A DNA stretch of 64,000 bases. Origin: Butyricimonas sp. Marseille-P3923 (lineage in GTDB: Bacteria; Bacteroidota; Bacteroidia; Bacteroidales; Marinifilaceae). Position 1 is the first letter of the stretch. Each line of letters begins with the position of its first letter. Below the pieces are notes generated by a model, which saw only the letters and a program-made list of their open reading frames with translations, searched no databases and had not been told where the DNA came from. The position numbers and the translations under genes are program-made. Location: NCBI RefSeq assembly GCF_900184685.1, contig NZ_FXXL01000007.1, positions 1,240,001 through 1,304,000 on the forward strand, given 5' to 3'. Below, in pieces: positions 35,393-42,249 of the stretch.

Positions 35393-35468
35393 AGAGCGGC
35401 TTCTATTGTTTTCCCCCGATTTGACGGGGCAATACCCGTACTGAAATATTTATTAAATCTGACATACT

Positions 35469-36629
35469 ATGATGAAGCGTCTTTTACTTATTTTTTGCCT
35501 CTTACCCGCGTTCGCTTTCGCGCAGGAAGAAGTTGACAGCAAATACATGATCGGCGCCGTTCCCGTGGTGGACGGTAAAGTGATGTTCAAGAAAGAAATC
35601 AAAGCCCCTAATTTGTCCAAAGATCAAATCTTCGATGCCGTGTCGGCATGGGCAAATTCCCGGTTTAAAACGGATAAAGGTAACTGGGGACAAGTCGCGT
35701 ACTCGAACAAGGAAGAAGGGCAAATCGCTTGCTACGGCAGCGAATATCTCGTGTTCGCCGACAAAACGTTCTCTCTCGACCGGGCAAAAACCAACTATCG
35801 GGTGAACTTCGTTTGCTCTCCCGGCAAATGCGTCATGGAAATCACGAACATCCATTATCTCTACCCGGAAGACAGCAAAGACCGTCTGGCGGCGGAAGAT
35901 TGGATCACCGATGAGCAAGCCATGAACAAGGACCGGACAAAACTGATCAAACGAATTGCCAAATTCCGTATCAAAACTGTCGATCTCGCGGAAAACTTGT
36001 TCGAGGGTGCGGAAAAGAGCCTCGGCGTGCAACCCGCGGCAGCACAAAACGTACCCACGCCCCCGGCAGTAGCCCCTCCCGCCCAAGCGGTGGAGAACAT
36101 CGCTCCCGTGTCGGGTGAAGCCCTGCAAGGTTACAAGCGGATCGCTCCCGACAAGATTCCCGGAAACATCATCAAAATGCTTTCCGAAGACTGGATGCTG
36201 ATCACGGGCGGGAACAACGAGAAATTCAACCCCATGACGGCAAGCTGGGGCGGACTGGGATACTTGTACAACAAACCCGTGGCTTTCTGTTTCATCTCCC
36301 CGGCACGCTACACGTATGACCTGATGGATAACGGCGACACCTACACGCTCACGTTCTACACCGAAACGTACCGCGAAGCGCTGAACTATTGCGGGCACAA
36401 CTCCGGCAAGGATGCCGATAAAGTAAAGGGAGCCGGACTAACCCCTGTCACCACCCCTTCCGGCAGCAAAGCGTTCTCGGAAGCATGGATGATTATCGAG
36501 TGTCGCAAAATGATTTCCCAGACCATCAACATCGACGGCATCTCCGATCCCGAACTCAAAAAACAATGGTCGGGTAAAGCCATGCACAAGATGTTTATCG
36601 GCGAGATCTTGAATGTATGGGTGAAATGA
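35469..36629 (+). CDS. Exported DUF4468 - flavin reductase-like fusion protein
   Basis: 386 residues. A signal peptide (LLLIFCLLPAFAFA-QE) is followed by a DUF4468-type domain at about 30-180 (MFKKEIKAPNLSKDQIFDAVSAWANSRF; YRVNFVCSPGKCVMEITNIHY). A Pro/Ala-rich linker (about 190-212) leads to a C-terminal domain resembling the FMN-binding flavin reductase/flavoredoxin fold: IPGNIIKMLSEDWMLITGG, FNPMTASWGGLGYLYNKPVAF, RYTYDLMDNGDTYTLTFYT, GKDADKVKGAGLTPV. Free-standing versions of the second domain are cytoplasmic. Here it would be exported and linked to a DUF4468 domain. It is a single-gene unit with its own promoter box; hairpins and a terminator follow. The flavin-binding function is inferred. 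Confidence 0.75.
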   Translation: MMKRLLLIFCLLPAFAFAQEEVDSKYMIGAVPVVDGKVMFKKEIKAPNLSKDQIFDAVSAWANSRFKTDKGNWGQVAYSNKEEGQIACYGSEYLVFADKTFSLDRAKTNYRVNFVCSPGKCVMEITNIHYLYPEDSKDRLAAEDWITDEQAMNKDRTKLIKRIAKFRIKTVDLAENLFEGAEKSLGVQPAAAQNVPTPPAVAPPAQAVENIAPVSGEALQGYKRIAPDKIPGNIIKMLSEDWMLITGGNNEKFNPMTASWGGLGYLYNKPVAFCFISPARYTYDLMDNGDTYTLTFYTETYREALNYCGHNSGKDADKVKGAGLTPVTTPSGSKAFSEAWMIIECRKMISQTINIDGISDPELKKQWSGKAMHKMFIGEILNVWVK

Positions 36630-36676
36630 AACTTGCCAAAGGCAAGTTTCAGGTTGTATTTGCCGCGAGCGGCAAG
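36628..36676 (+). repeat. Mini-hairpins directly after the DUF4468 fusion gene
   Basis: GAAACTTGCC-AAA-GGCAAGTTTC would exceed a simple stem and starts inside the stop codon (36628-36650). A second stem TTGCCGC-GA-GCGGCAA lies at 36660-36675. Both are stem variants of the mini-hairpin family. Confidence 0.7.
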
Positions 36677-36718
36677 TTAATTGAAAATTGAAAATGAAAG
36701 TGCTACTGAAGCGGGAAA

Positions 36719-36759
36719 GCCGGGATACCGCCACCTTCGGCAGTATCCCGGCTTCTTTT
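36719..36759 (+). terminator. Long intrinsic terminator
   Basis: Fourteen-base arms GCCGGGATACCGCC (36719-36732) and GGCAGTATCCCGGC (36739-36752) with one mismatch, loop ACCTTC, then TTCTTTT. It serves the gene ending at 36629. Confidence 0.8.
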
Positions 36760-36778
36760 CCGGTTTGTTTTAGATTCA

Positions 36779-36842
36779 ACAACTTGCAACTCGCCGAAGG
36801 CGAACAAATCATTTTCAATTTTCAACTTTCAATTTTCAATTG
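36779..36842 (-). repeat. Mini-hairpin plus ATTTTCA-type AT-rich repeat
   Basis: TCGCC-TTC-GGCGA stem (minus strand) followed by iterations of ATTTTCA/ACTTTCA ending AATTG. An apparently identical AT-rich string lies at 44679-44712 and a similar one, inverted, at 61245-61278. It provides the stop of the frameshifted tail of the DUF6266-like gene. Confidence 0.7.
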
Positions 36843-37014
36843 TCTCGTTGCCGCCTCCAATCCCGCCAGTTTTATCTCGAAAGCTGACTTTTTCGCTTTC
36901 ACCGCTTCCTTCTCGGCGGCGGCGGTTGCTTTCTTCACGCCCGCTTTCGCCCGCGTGATAGCCTCGCGCTCCTCGGGCGTGGCGGTCACCTCGCGGACTG
37001 TCTCTTCTACACCT
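36822..37014 (-). pseudogene. Out-of-frame C-terminal tail of the DUF6266-like gene
   Basis: Directly after the stop at 37015 a +1 frame reads coding-like: SRGVEETVREVTATPEE, then Ala/Lys-rich helical sequence (AITRAKAGVKKATAAAEKE) and AFEIKLAGLEAATRQ, before stopping in the AT-rich repeat. Codons have the same high third-position G+C as the upstream gene. This looks like a coiled-coil tail cut off by a one-base change. Upstream of 37015 the frame becomes arginine-rich shadow sequence. Confidence 0.45.
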
Positions 37015-37755
37015 CTAGATTGCCGCCTCGTACGCCTCCACCGCCTCGGCGAGCGTGAGCTCCTCCGCCGTGGGGGGCGGGTACAGCCGCGTCGAGGGCG
37101 ACGAGTACTTGCCATCGGCGGACACGGCGTAAGCGTAGATGAACAGCGCCGCCTTGTTCCAGCCCGCCGGGATCAGTGCCGATGTCGAGCCCGCCTCGCC
37201 GCGGTCACGCAAATCCACTCGCAGGCTGCGCATCGACTTGTGATCCTCCGCGCCCGCCGTGAACATGCAGGCGTACACCCGGTCGTTCTCCCGCGCCAAC
37301 CCGCCGGGGATCACCTCGTCCACCTGCACGAAAGCCACCTTGTTCGTGTCCATGTCCACCGTCGCCGTCACGTTCGCCGTGTCCAGAGAGCCGTCACTCA
37401 CCTGCATCCCGCCGAAATCGTACTCCAGCACGATTTTCTTCGTCAACGCGTCGCGGGACGCCGTGCAGAGCGTCTTCACGTTCGCCTGCATGAAAGCGTT
37501 CATCGGCGATTCCCGCTTCTTGCGCTCGCGAAAGCTCACCCGCAACGTTTCCAGCAACGGGCGGGTAAGTTTCCCGCAACCGCCGTAACCCGCTATACGC
37601 AAGTCACGTGCCTCCTGCTTCTCCTTGCTCGAGTAAACAGGGTTCTTTTTACCTTTCATCGCCGAGATTATCTCGCCGTCCCAACTCGTGGTGAAACGGT
37701 GTTGACCGATACTCTGGCGCAATTCCCAAAACAGGGTTGATTTACCTTTTGCCAT
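37015..37755 (-). CDS. DUF6266-like protein, probably frameshifted near the 3' end
   Basis: 246 residues, no signal peptide. The N-terminus (MAKGKSTLFWELRQSIGQ), the EARDLRIAGYGGCGKLTRPLL block, and the later FIYAYAVSADGKYSSPSTRLY block resemble the Bacteroidetes DUF6266 group, an assignment made with reserve. It ends abruptly in VEAYEAAI at a TAG, while a +1 frame continues as a plausible helical tail (36822-37014). It follows a 55-codon ORF by 3 bases. G+C is much higher than in the SusCD loci. Its function is unknown. Confidence 0.55.
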   Translation of the reverse strand: MAKGKSTLFWELRQSIGQHRFTTSWDGEIISAMKGKKNPVYSSKEKQEARDLRIAGYGGCGKLTRPLLETLRVSFRERKKRESPMNAFMQANVKTLCTASRDALTKKIVLEYDFGGMQVSDGSLDTANVTATVDMDTNKVAFVQVDEVIPGGLARENDRVYACMFTAGAEDHKSMRSLRVDLRDRGEAGSTSALIPAGWNKAALFIYAYAVSADGKYSSPSTRLYPPPTAEELTLAEAVEAYEAAI

Positions 37756-37758
37756 AAT

Positions 37759-37926
37759 TCAATTCTTTTTAGTTCGTAATTCTTTTTTCGCCTTCGGCGA
37801 GTTGCAGGTCGCGTTTGCCTTCGACAGGTTCCACTTCCCGATACTGCCGTCCGGGAGCCTGATCCACACGCCGTTGCCGGAACAAGGGATGTTCTTCAAG
37901 CAAGGAAACAATTTCTTCATATACAT
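37759..37926 (-). CDS. 55-residue hypothetical protein upstream of the DUF6266-like gene
   Basis: ATG 37926 to TGA 37759, ending 3 bases before the next ATG (a second in-frame ATG lies two codons in). The first 34 residues read MYMKKLFPCLKNIPCSGNG and VWIRLPDGSIGKWNLS, with two Cys. The rest (ANATCNSPKAKK) is translated mini-hairpin repeat (TCGCC-TTC-GGCGA at 37788-37800), so a repeat has invaded or forms the 3' end of the frame. Tight spacing supports a two-gene unit with the DUF6266-like gene. The function is unknown and the call is tentative. Confidence 0.45.
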   Translation of the reverse strand: MYMKKLFPCLKNIPCSGNGVWIRLPDGSIGKWNLSKANATCNSPKAKKELRTKKN

Positions 37927-38233
37927 ACTTTCTCTTTTTTATAATGAAACGTCGTGTTAGTTCTACCGGTCACACCCGATCCCCGGGGTGCCTCGTTGGG
38001 GTCTTCCTTCTTTTTTCAAACGATATCGTAATGCAATATTAAAACAATTAGATTACAAAACAAAGAAAATATTCATTTGTTTTTAAATTATTTTTATAAT
38101 ACTTATTTAATTTTAATCCAATATTACCTAAAATAAATACAAATCACACCATTCTGTTTTATAATCACTTACACCTTTTTTTCCGTTTTACCCTCCCGAA
38201 ACCCGCGCCACCAAAGGGCTAGGAACCTTCATA

Positions 38234-38283
38234 ACCTGCCCATCACCTGCTCAAAACCTGCTCATAACCTGCTATAGGCAGGT
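38234..38283 (+). repeat. ACCTGC array with 11-base period plus inverted copy
   Basis: ACCTGC starts at 38234, 38245, 38256 and 38267, exactly 11 bases apart. The last copy forms an inverted repeat ATAACCTGC-TATAG-GCAGGTTAT with the reverse unit ending at 38283-38286. It resembles an operator or iteron cluster read on one face of the helix. Confidence 0.7.
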
Positions 38284-38375
38284 TATAATAACGACATAAC
38301 GACAATATATTTAGTTAATCCGATAGCTCGGCAGTTAAATGTTTGCCGGAGGGATATAGTCTAATATTAGATTAT

Positions 38376-38440
38376 TCACCTTCGGCGAGTTGCAGGTTGC
38401 AAGTTGCATTTGCCTTCGGCAAGTTACAAGTTATTTTTCT
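38376..38440 (+). repeat. Mini-hairpin repeats before L3
   Basis: TCACC-TTC-GGCGA (one worn position) and TTGCC-TTC-GGCAA at 38410-38422, joined by GTTGCAGGTTGCAAGTTGCA. Confidence 0.7.
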
Positions 38441-38448
38441 AGCGTTCA

Positions 38449-38595
38449 TGACTGTATTCCAGCTCATCCTCTGTTTATAGAGGAAACCCGCGAGTAAGCG
38501 AGGGCAATAGGGAAGCTTGCTTCCTGATTGCCGAGCGTGAGCTGGTTCGAGACCGGCTTCCGGGCTCACTTGGACGCGAAGCAGACGGAGGAGTT
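38449..38595 (+). repeat. Long copy L3 of the dispersed multi-hairpin repeat (subtype A)
   Basis: CTGTATTCCAGCTC (CCAGCTC pairs with GAGCTGG at about 38539-38545), H1 CCTCT-GTTTAT-AGAGG, H2 with GGCAAT/ATTGCC and GGAAGC-TT-GCTTCC, H3 GAGACCGG-CTT-CCGGGCTC, end GACGGAGGAGTT. It lies between the ACCTGC array and the AraC-type gene. Confidence 0.8.
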
Positions 38596-38623
38596 CGATC
38601 TAAAATCTAAAATCATAAATCAC

Positions 38624-39727
38624 TTAATTAACAAGCCTCTCCTCCTCCTTCACCCGCAGATAACTCCTGTAATTACTGAATCCCGCCATAATCACCAGTT
38701 CCATTTTACTCTTGCCCGCGTTGTCGGGGGAAAAGCGGAGGCGTTCGAGATGCGCGAGGCGATAGCGGTTGATCAAACGGCAAAAGTTCATGCCGAACTC
38801 CTTGTTTATAAACGCCGAGAGATAACTGCGGTTCGTGTGCATTCCGGCGGCGAGGTCGGTAATACGCAACTTGGGATTAAGATAAGGCTTTTTCTCCCGC
38901 ATGTAACGCGTGAAACGCGCTCGGCCGGGAGGTATCGATTTGTCGGGCGGGTACTCCTCTTCCCCGGCATCCTGCCTGATAATAACGTAATTATCATCGA
39001 GCAGGTTATAGCACAATATCAAGTAAAACACGAAGGTCGGCAGCGCACCCAGCCACACGAAATAATTGGTGGCGAAAACCGGAACGCGAAATAACAATCC
39101 CGCCAACGGCACCGGAACGCAAACCAGTATCAACGCCTGCATCAGCGCCAGCCAACCGAGCGACGACCGACGTGCGTCTGACGAGTAATTCACGACACAT
39201 CGCTTGTAACGGCGTATATTCCTCAAGCTCAACGCGGGATAAACGGTATTGTAAACGACGAACACGAGCGTTGTCACGGCATACATCACCCGGAACCACG
39301 TCCCCGACGCGTCGTCGCCGTAGACCACCGCCGCCTGCAGGCTAACGGGTACGGCGAAGTCAAAAATCACCGAAACCGCCACAATGCCGAGCGGTATCGT
39401 CAGATGCAGGCGGCCGAACCGCCGGTACTCTCCCGTGCCCGTGAGAATGGCGACGAAACGGTAGAACAGCACTTGGTCCAGCATCAGCGTCAGCAGGAAC
39501 ACCGAGTGATAATAGATGAAGACACGGGGATAAATCGTGTAAAACACCAACCCCATCCACCCCAGCGAGGTAACGAAATACGCCAGCGCCAGAAACAGGC
39601 GCAATTGGCGGTCTTCCCGGCTTCGCCCCCGTGTCCGCGCGTCCAGCAGCACCATCACCATGCACACCAGCGCGCACACGACGGGCGCCGTGAAAGCGAA
39701 CGCCTCGACAAGCTCCCGCCCGATCAT
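38624..39727 (-). CDS. Membrane-embedded AraC-type transcription regulator
   Basis: 367 residues. About seven membrane spans fill residues 8-245 (AFAFTAPVVCALVCMVMVLL; YHSVFLLTLMLDQVLFYRF; LHLTIPLGIVAVSVIFDFAV; FVWLGALPTFVFYLILCYNL). A cytoplasmic AraC helix-turn-helix domain follows at about 278-365: KPYLNPKLRITDLAAGMHTNRSYLSAFINKEFGMNF in blocks, then LVIMAGFSNYRSYLRV. It binds DNA while in the inner membrane, probably sensing an envelope signal. Its ATG overlaps the stop of the paralogous gene upstream by ATGA, so the two are translationally coupled. Probable targets: themselves and the divergent DUF3575 operon. Confidence 0.85.
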   Translation of the reverse strand: MIGRELVEAFAFTAPVVCALVCMVMVLLDARTRGRSREDRQLRLFLALAYFVTSLGWMGLVFYTIYPRVFIYYHSVFLLTLMLDQVLFYRFVAILTGTGEYRRFGRLHLTIPLGIVAVSVIFDFAVPVSLQAAVVYGDDASGTWFRVMYAVTTLVFVVYNTVYPALSLRNIRRYKRCVVNYSSDARRSSLGWLALMQALILVCVPVPLAGLLFRVPVFATNYFVWLGALPTFVFYLILCYNLLDDNYVIIRQDAGEEEYPPDKSIPPGRARFTRYMREKKPYLNPKLRITDLAAGMHTNRSYLSAFINKEFGMNFCRLINRYRLAHLERLRFSPDNAGKSKMELVIMAGFSNYRSYLRVKEEERLVN

Positions 39728-40869
39728 GGCTCCCCTCCTTCCCGCCCGGCGACAAGGGCGCGGGTGTACTGCCTGTACTCGCCGAATCCCGCTTGTTTGA
39801 CCAACGCGCTCTCGCTCTTGCCCTCGTTGCCGGGCAGCGAGCGGAGCCGTTCCACCTCCCGCAACCGCCAGTGGTTCAGGTAGCGGTTGAAATTCATCCC
39901 GTACTCGCGGTTGATAAACGCCGATATTACCGTCCGGTTCACGTCCAGCGCCTCCACCAGATCCGTTATCTTGTAACCCGGGTTCAGGTAAGGTTTCTCC
40001 TTCACGAAATACGTTTCCAGCCTCAACCGCGACATACTGCCGGAATGTTGCCTGCGCGGCGTCTTTTCAGCCGCGTCCCCCGGCACTTTTCCCTCCGGTT
40101 CGGGCACGGCGTAAAGCACGTACTCGCGCCGTATCACGTGGTAGGTCAGCAACACGTGTTGCGCGGCGATGCTCAACGTCACCACGCTCGTCCAGATGGA
40201 ATAAAGTATTTTACCGCGCGGCATAAAGGTAGGCAACAGCGACGAGAGCAACGACGCCACGGAGATCGCCACGAGGAAAATCACCCACCGTGCCGGCGCA
40301 CGCGCCAGCGTGTCCCGCTCGCTCATCTTTTTATAATAACGTACCAGTACCCCGATCGTCAATGCGTAATACACCAACCCGAAAATCACCCGCGCCAAGG
40401 GCTTTATCGTGAAAAAGCGGGTGTACGCCCCGTATCCCGGCGGCGTCACCAGCGCCTTGCCCGTGACGATTTCCAGCTGCACCTCGCCGGGCACGAACAG
40501 CGACCACCCCAGCATCACCCCCGCCAACACCCCGGGCGCAAGGTAATGCCACGGCGGGAAACGCTCCGGCAACCCCAGTCGCGTAAGGTAACGGATCACG
40601 CGGTAAAAGAATATCGACGGGAGCACGAAGCCCAAAAGGCAAACCGTGTTCAGCAGGACAAACAGTCCCGGCTGGAACTCGTAACAAAAAAACGTGTACC
40701 AACCGAGTGCCGACAGGGAAAGATAGACCAGAAGCACCCGTTTCAACTTTTTCTCCCCCGGCGTCAAACTGTCCGGCAGGGAAAAAAGAGCGAGTATCCC
40801 GCAGGACACCGCCGAGAAAACGGGCACGAGCACCGTCATGGCTATCGGGTAGGCAGCAGACACATCCAT
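39724..40869 (-). CDS. Membrane-embedded AraC-type transcription regulator (paralogue)
   Basis: 381 residues with the same design as its neighbour: hydrophobic spans from about 10 to 240 (IAMTVLVPVFSAVSCGILALF; VLLNTVCLLGFVLPSIFFYRV; VIFGLVYYALTIGVLVRYY), then an AraC domain at about 290-375 (RLETYFVKEKPYLNPGYKI, LVEALDVNRTVISAFINREYGMNFNRYL in blocks, LVKQAGFGEYRQYTRA). A TATATTTG box ends only 5 bases before the ATG, so the transcript may be nearly leaderless, or Met11 (40839) may be the start. The two AraC-like proteins may work as a heterodimer. The region is G+C-rich. Confidence 0.85.
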   Translation of the reverse strand: MDVSAAYPIAMTVLVPVFSAVSCGILALFSLPDSLTPGEKKLKRVLLVYLSLSALGWYTFFCYEFQPGLFVLLNTVCLLGFVLPSIFFYRVIRYLTRLGLPERFPPWHYLAPGVLAGVMLGWSLFVPGEVQLEIVTGKALVTPPGYGAYTRFFTIKPLARVIFGLVYYALTIGVLVRYYKKMSERDTLARAPARWVIFLVAISVASLLSSLLPTFMPRGKILYSIWTSVVTLSIAAQHVLLTYHVIRREYVLYAVPEPEGKVPGDAAEKTPRRQHSGSMSRLRLETYFVKEKPYLNPGYKITDLVEALDVNRTVISAFINREYGMNFNRYLNHWRLREVERLRSLPGNEGKSESALVKQAGFGEYRQYTRALVAGREGGEP

Positions 40870-40873
40870 GCTT

Positions 40874-40881
40874 CAAATATA
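40874..40881 (-). promoter_or_regulatory. -7 box TATATTTG for the AraC-type pair
   Basis: Exact TAnnTTTG match immediately before the ATG at 40869. If used, transcription would start at or next to the ATG. Confidence 0.4.
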
Positions 40882-40947
40882 TCGCGTTTTTGTCAAAAAA
40901 CGACTATCATAGCCCGAAATAGTACGTTTTTTACCTTTTTGCACGGA

Positions 40948-40995
40948 ATTACGATTTGGCAAGTGAAAAAAATACCCCTATTACGATTTGGCAAG
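40948..40995 (+). promoter_or_regulatory. Direct-repeat operator candidate ATTACGATTTGGCAAG
   Basis: Two exact 16-base copies at 40948-40963 and 40980-40995, 32 bases apart (about three helical turns), in the 248-base region between the divergent AraC-type pair and the DUF3575 gene. AraC-family dimers commonly bind such direct repeats. Confidence 0.65.
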
Positions 40996-41117
40996 CAATA
41001 TTTTGTTGAATTGTCTCCCGGCGGATTTCATTTTTACCTAGTTTTACATTCACGAATCACCGCACGCGGTGCCATTCCGGTAAATCGACAAAATACTTAT
41101 ATATAAATAACAGCTTT

Positions 41118-42236
41118 ATGAAACTTTCTCGACTAACTAAGATCCTACTCTTTTTGATAGCGGGCATGCCGGTTTCCGGTACACCGCCCGCCCGGGGGGC
41201 GGACAGAGTGGCGGCAGATTCCGTCGTCACTTTCCGCTTCCTGCCGGGCAACGATATGTTTTTCCTCCGGGGCAACGAGGCGGAACTCCGCCGCCTGCTC
41301 TCGCTCGTGGACGAATACCGCGTGCGGATAGCCGACGGCAGCATGCCTCTCGCCGTGGACAGCTACTGTGCCTCCCTCCCCTCCGAACGGGAAAACCTCG
41401 ACATGGCACGCGTCCGCGCCAACCGCGTGAAGTCGGAACTCATCACGCGCCGGGGACTCAAGGAAGAGAACTTCATAACCACTAACCGCGCCGTCGCCCG
41501 CGACGGCAACCGGGACGCGGTAATCATGACCCTCTGCGTCCCGGCAAAAGCGGTAACCCCGCCCGCCGCGGAGAAACCCAAGGAAGAGGCTCCACCCGCC
41601 GCCGCGGAGAAAAAACCGACAGAAAAGAAAACGGTGACGGTCGAAGAAACGATAACAGAAAACGCACCCGCGAAGGCAGTTGCACCCGCGCCACCAGCGG
41701 AACCGGAATCCCCGGCACGCCTGTACCGCTTCGCCATACGGACGAACCTGCTGCACGACGCCCTGCTGCTTCCCGCACTGGGAGCGGAGTGGCGCGTGAA
41801 CCGCCATGTCGGCATACGGCTCGACGGCAGCCTCGCGCGGTGGAACGGCGACCGCGGCAAGGTGCAGAAGGTATGGCTGCTCAACCCCGAAGCAAGGTGG
41901 TACCTGCTCGACGGCAAACGCTTCTACGCGGGAGTATCGGGCAGCTACGGCGAGTACAATATATACAAGTACCCGATAGGCAGCTTCCTGTCGAAAGACA
42001 CCGGCTACCAAGGCACGACGTGGAGCGCGGGCGTGACAACGGGCTACCAGCTCTATCTCTCGCGCTGCTTCTCCATCGACTTCAATCTCGGACTGGGCTA
42101 CACGCGCTTCGACCACGACACGTTCGACGCAGTTGAAGGAACACGACGGTACAAGGAAAGAGGGAAAACAAAGAATTTCTGGGGACCGACACAAGCAGGA
42201 ATCAGCCTCGTGTGGACTACCGGAAGGAACAAGTAG
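41118..42236 (+). CDS. DUF3575-family outer-membrane protein with N-terminal OmpA-like segment
   Basis: 372 residues. Signal peptide (ILLFLIAGMPVSGTPPARGA). Residues 35-140 resemble an OmpA-C/peptidoglycan-type fold (FLRGNEAELRRLLSLVDEYR; MARVRANRVKSELITRRGLKEEN). A Pro/Ala/Lys-rich linker spans about 145-195. The DUF3575 beta-barrel-like domain follows at 200-370 (YRFAIRTNLLHDALLLPALGAEW; YLLDGKRFYAGVSGSYGEYN; LGLGYTRFDHDTF). DUF3575 genes often accompany fimbrial or surface-assembly clusters in Bacteroidetes. It is divergent from the membrane AraC pair, across the ATTACGATTTGGCAAG repeats, and in operon with the DUF4270-like gene 13 bases downstream. Very G+C-rich. Confidence 0.8.
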   Translation: MKLSRLTKILLFLIAGMPVSGTPPARGADRVAADSVVTFRFLPGNDMFFLRGNEAELRRLLSLVDEYRVRIADGSMPLAVDSYCASLPSERENLDMARVRANRVKSELITRRGLKEENFITTNRAVARDGNRDAVIMTLCVPAKAVTPPAAEKPKEEAPPAAAEKKPTEKKTVTVEETITENAPAKAVAPAPPAEPESPARLYRFAIRTNLLHDALLLPALGAEWRVNRHVGIRLDGSLARWNGDRGKVQKVWLLNPEARWYLLDGKRFYAGVSGSYGEYNIYKYPIGSFLSKDTGYQGTTWSAGVTTGYQLYLSRCFSIDFNLGLGYTRFDHDTFDAVEGTRRYKERGKTKNFWGPTQAGISLVWTTGRNK

Positions 42237-42249
42237 AACAAATACACGA

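Larger units (their letters stand above)
34622..35468. other. 847-base repeat-rich spacer
   Basis: Contains mini-hairpin repeats (34881-34970), long element L2 (34986-35131), ATTGAATC-type words (about 35155-35225), short element S2 (35230-35280), AATCTAAAATC-type words (about 35312-35350) and a -7 box (35385-35392) for the DUF4468 fusion gene. Reading frames across it are made of repeat sequence and not believed. Confidence 0.7.
37927..38623. other. 697-base spacer
   Basis: AT-rich from about 38020 to 38170, then the ACCTGC array (38234-38283), mini-hairpins (38376-38440), long element L3 (38449-38595) and AATCTAAAATC words (about 38597-38622) up to the stop of the AraC-type gene. No gene recognised. 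Confidence 0.6.

Noticed and set aside
36688-37740. Plus-strand 350-codon frame
   Set aside because: Antisense to the DUF6266-like gene; Arg/His-rich with no domain. High G+C opens many false frames here.
38234-38286. CRISPR array
   Set aside because: Units of six bases with five-base spacers are far too short; no cas genes.
41057-41072. Terminator hairpin CACCGC-AC-GCGGTG
   Set aside because: Six-base arms, too tight a loop and no T-run; lies in a promoter region.
39793-41106. Plus-strand 437-codon frame
   Set aside because: Antisense to a well-defined AraC-type gene.
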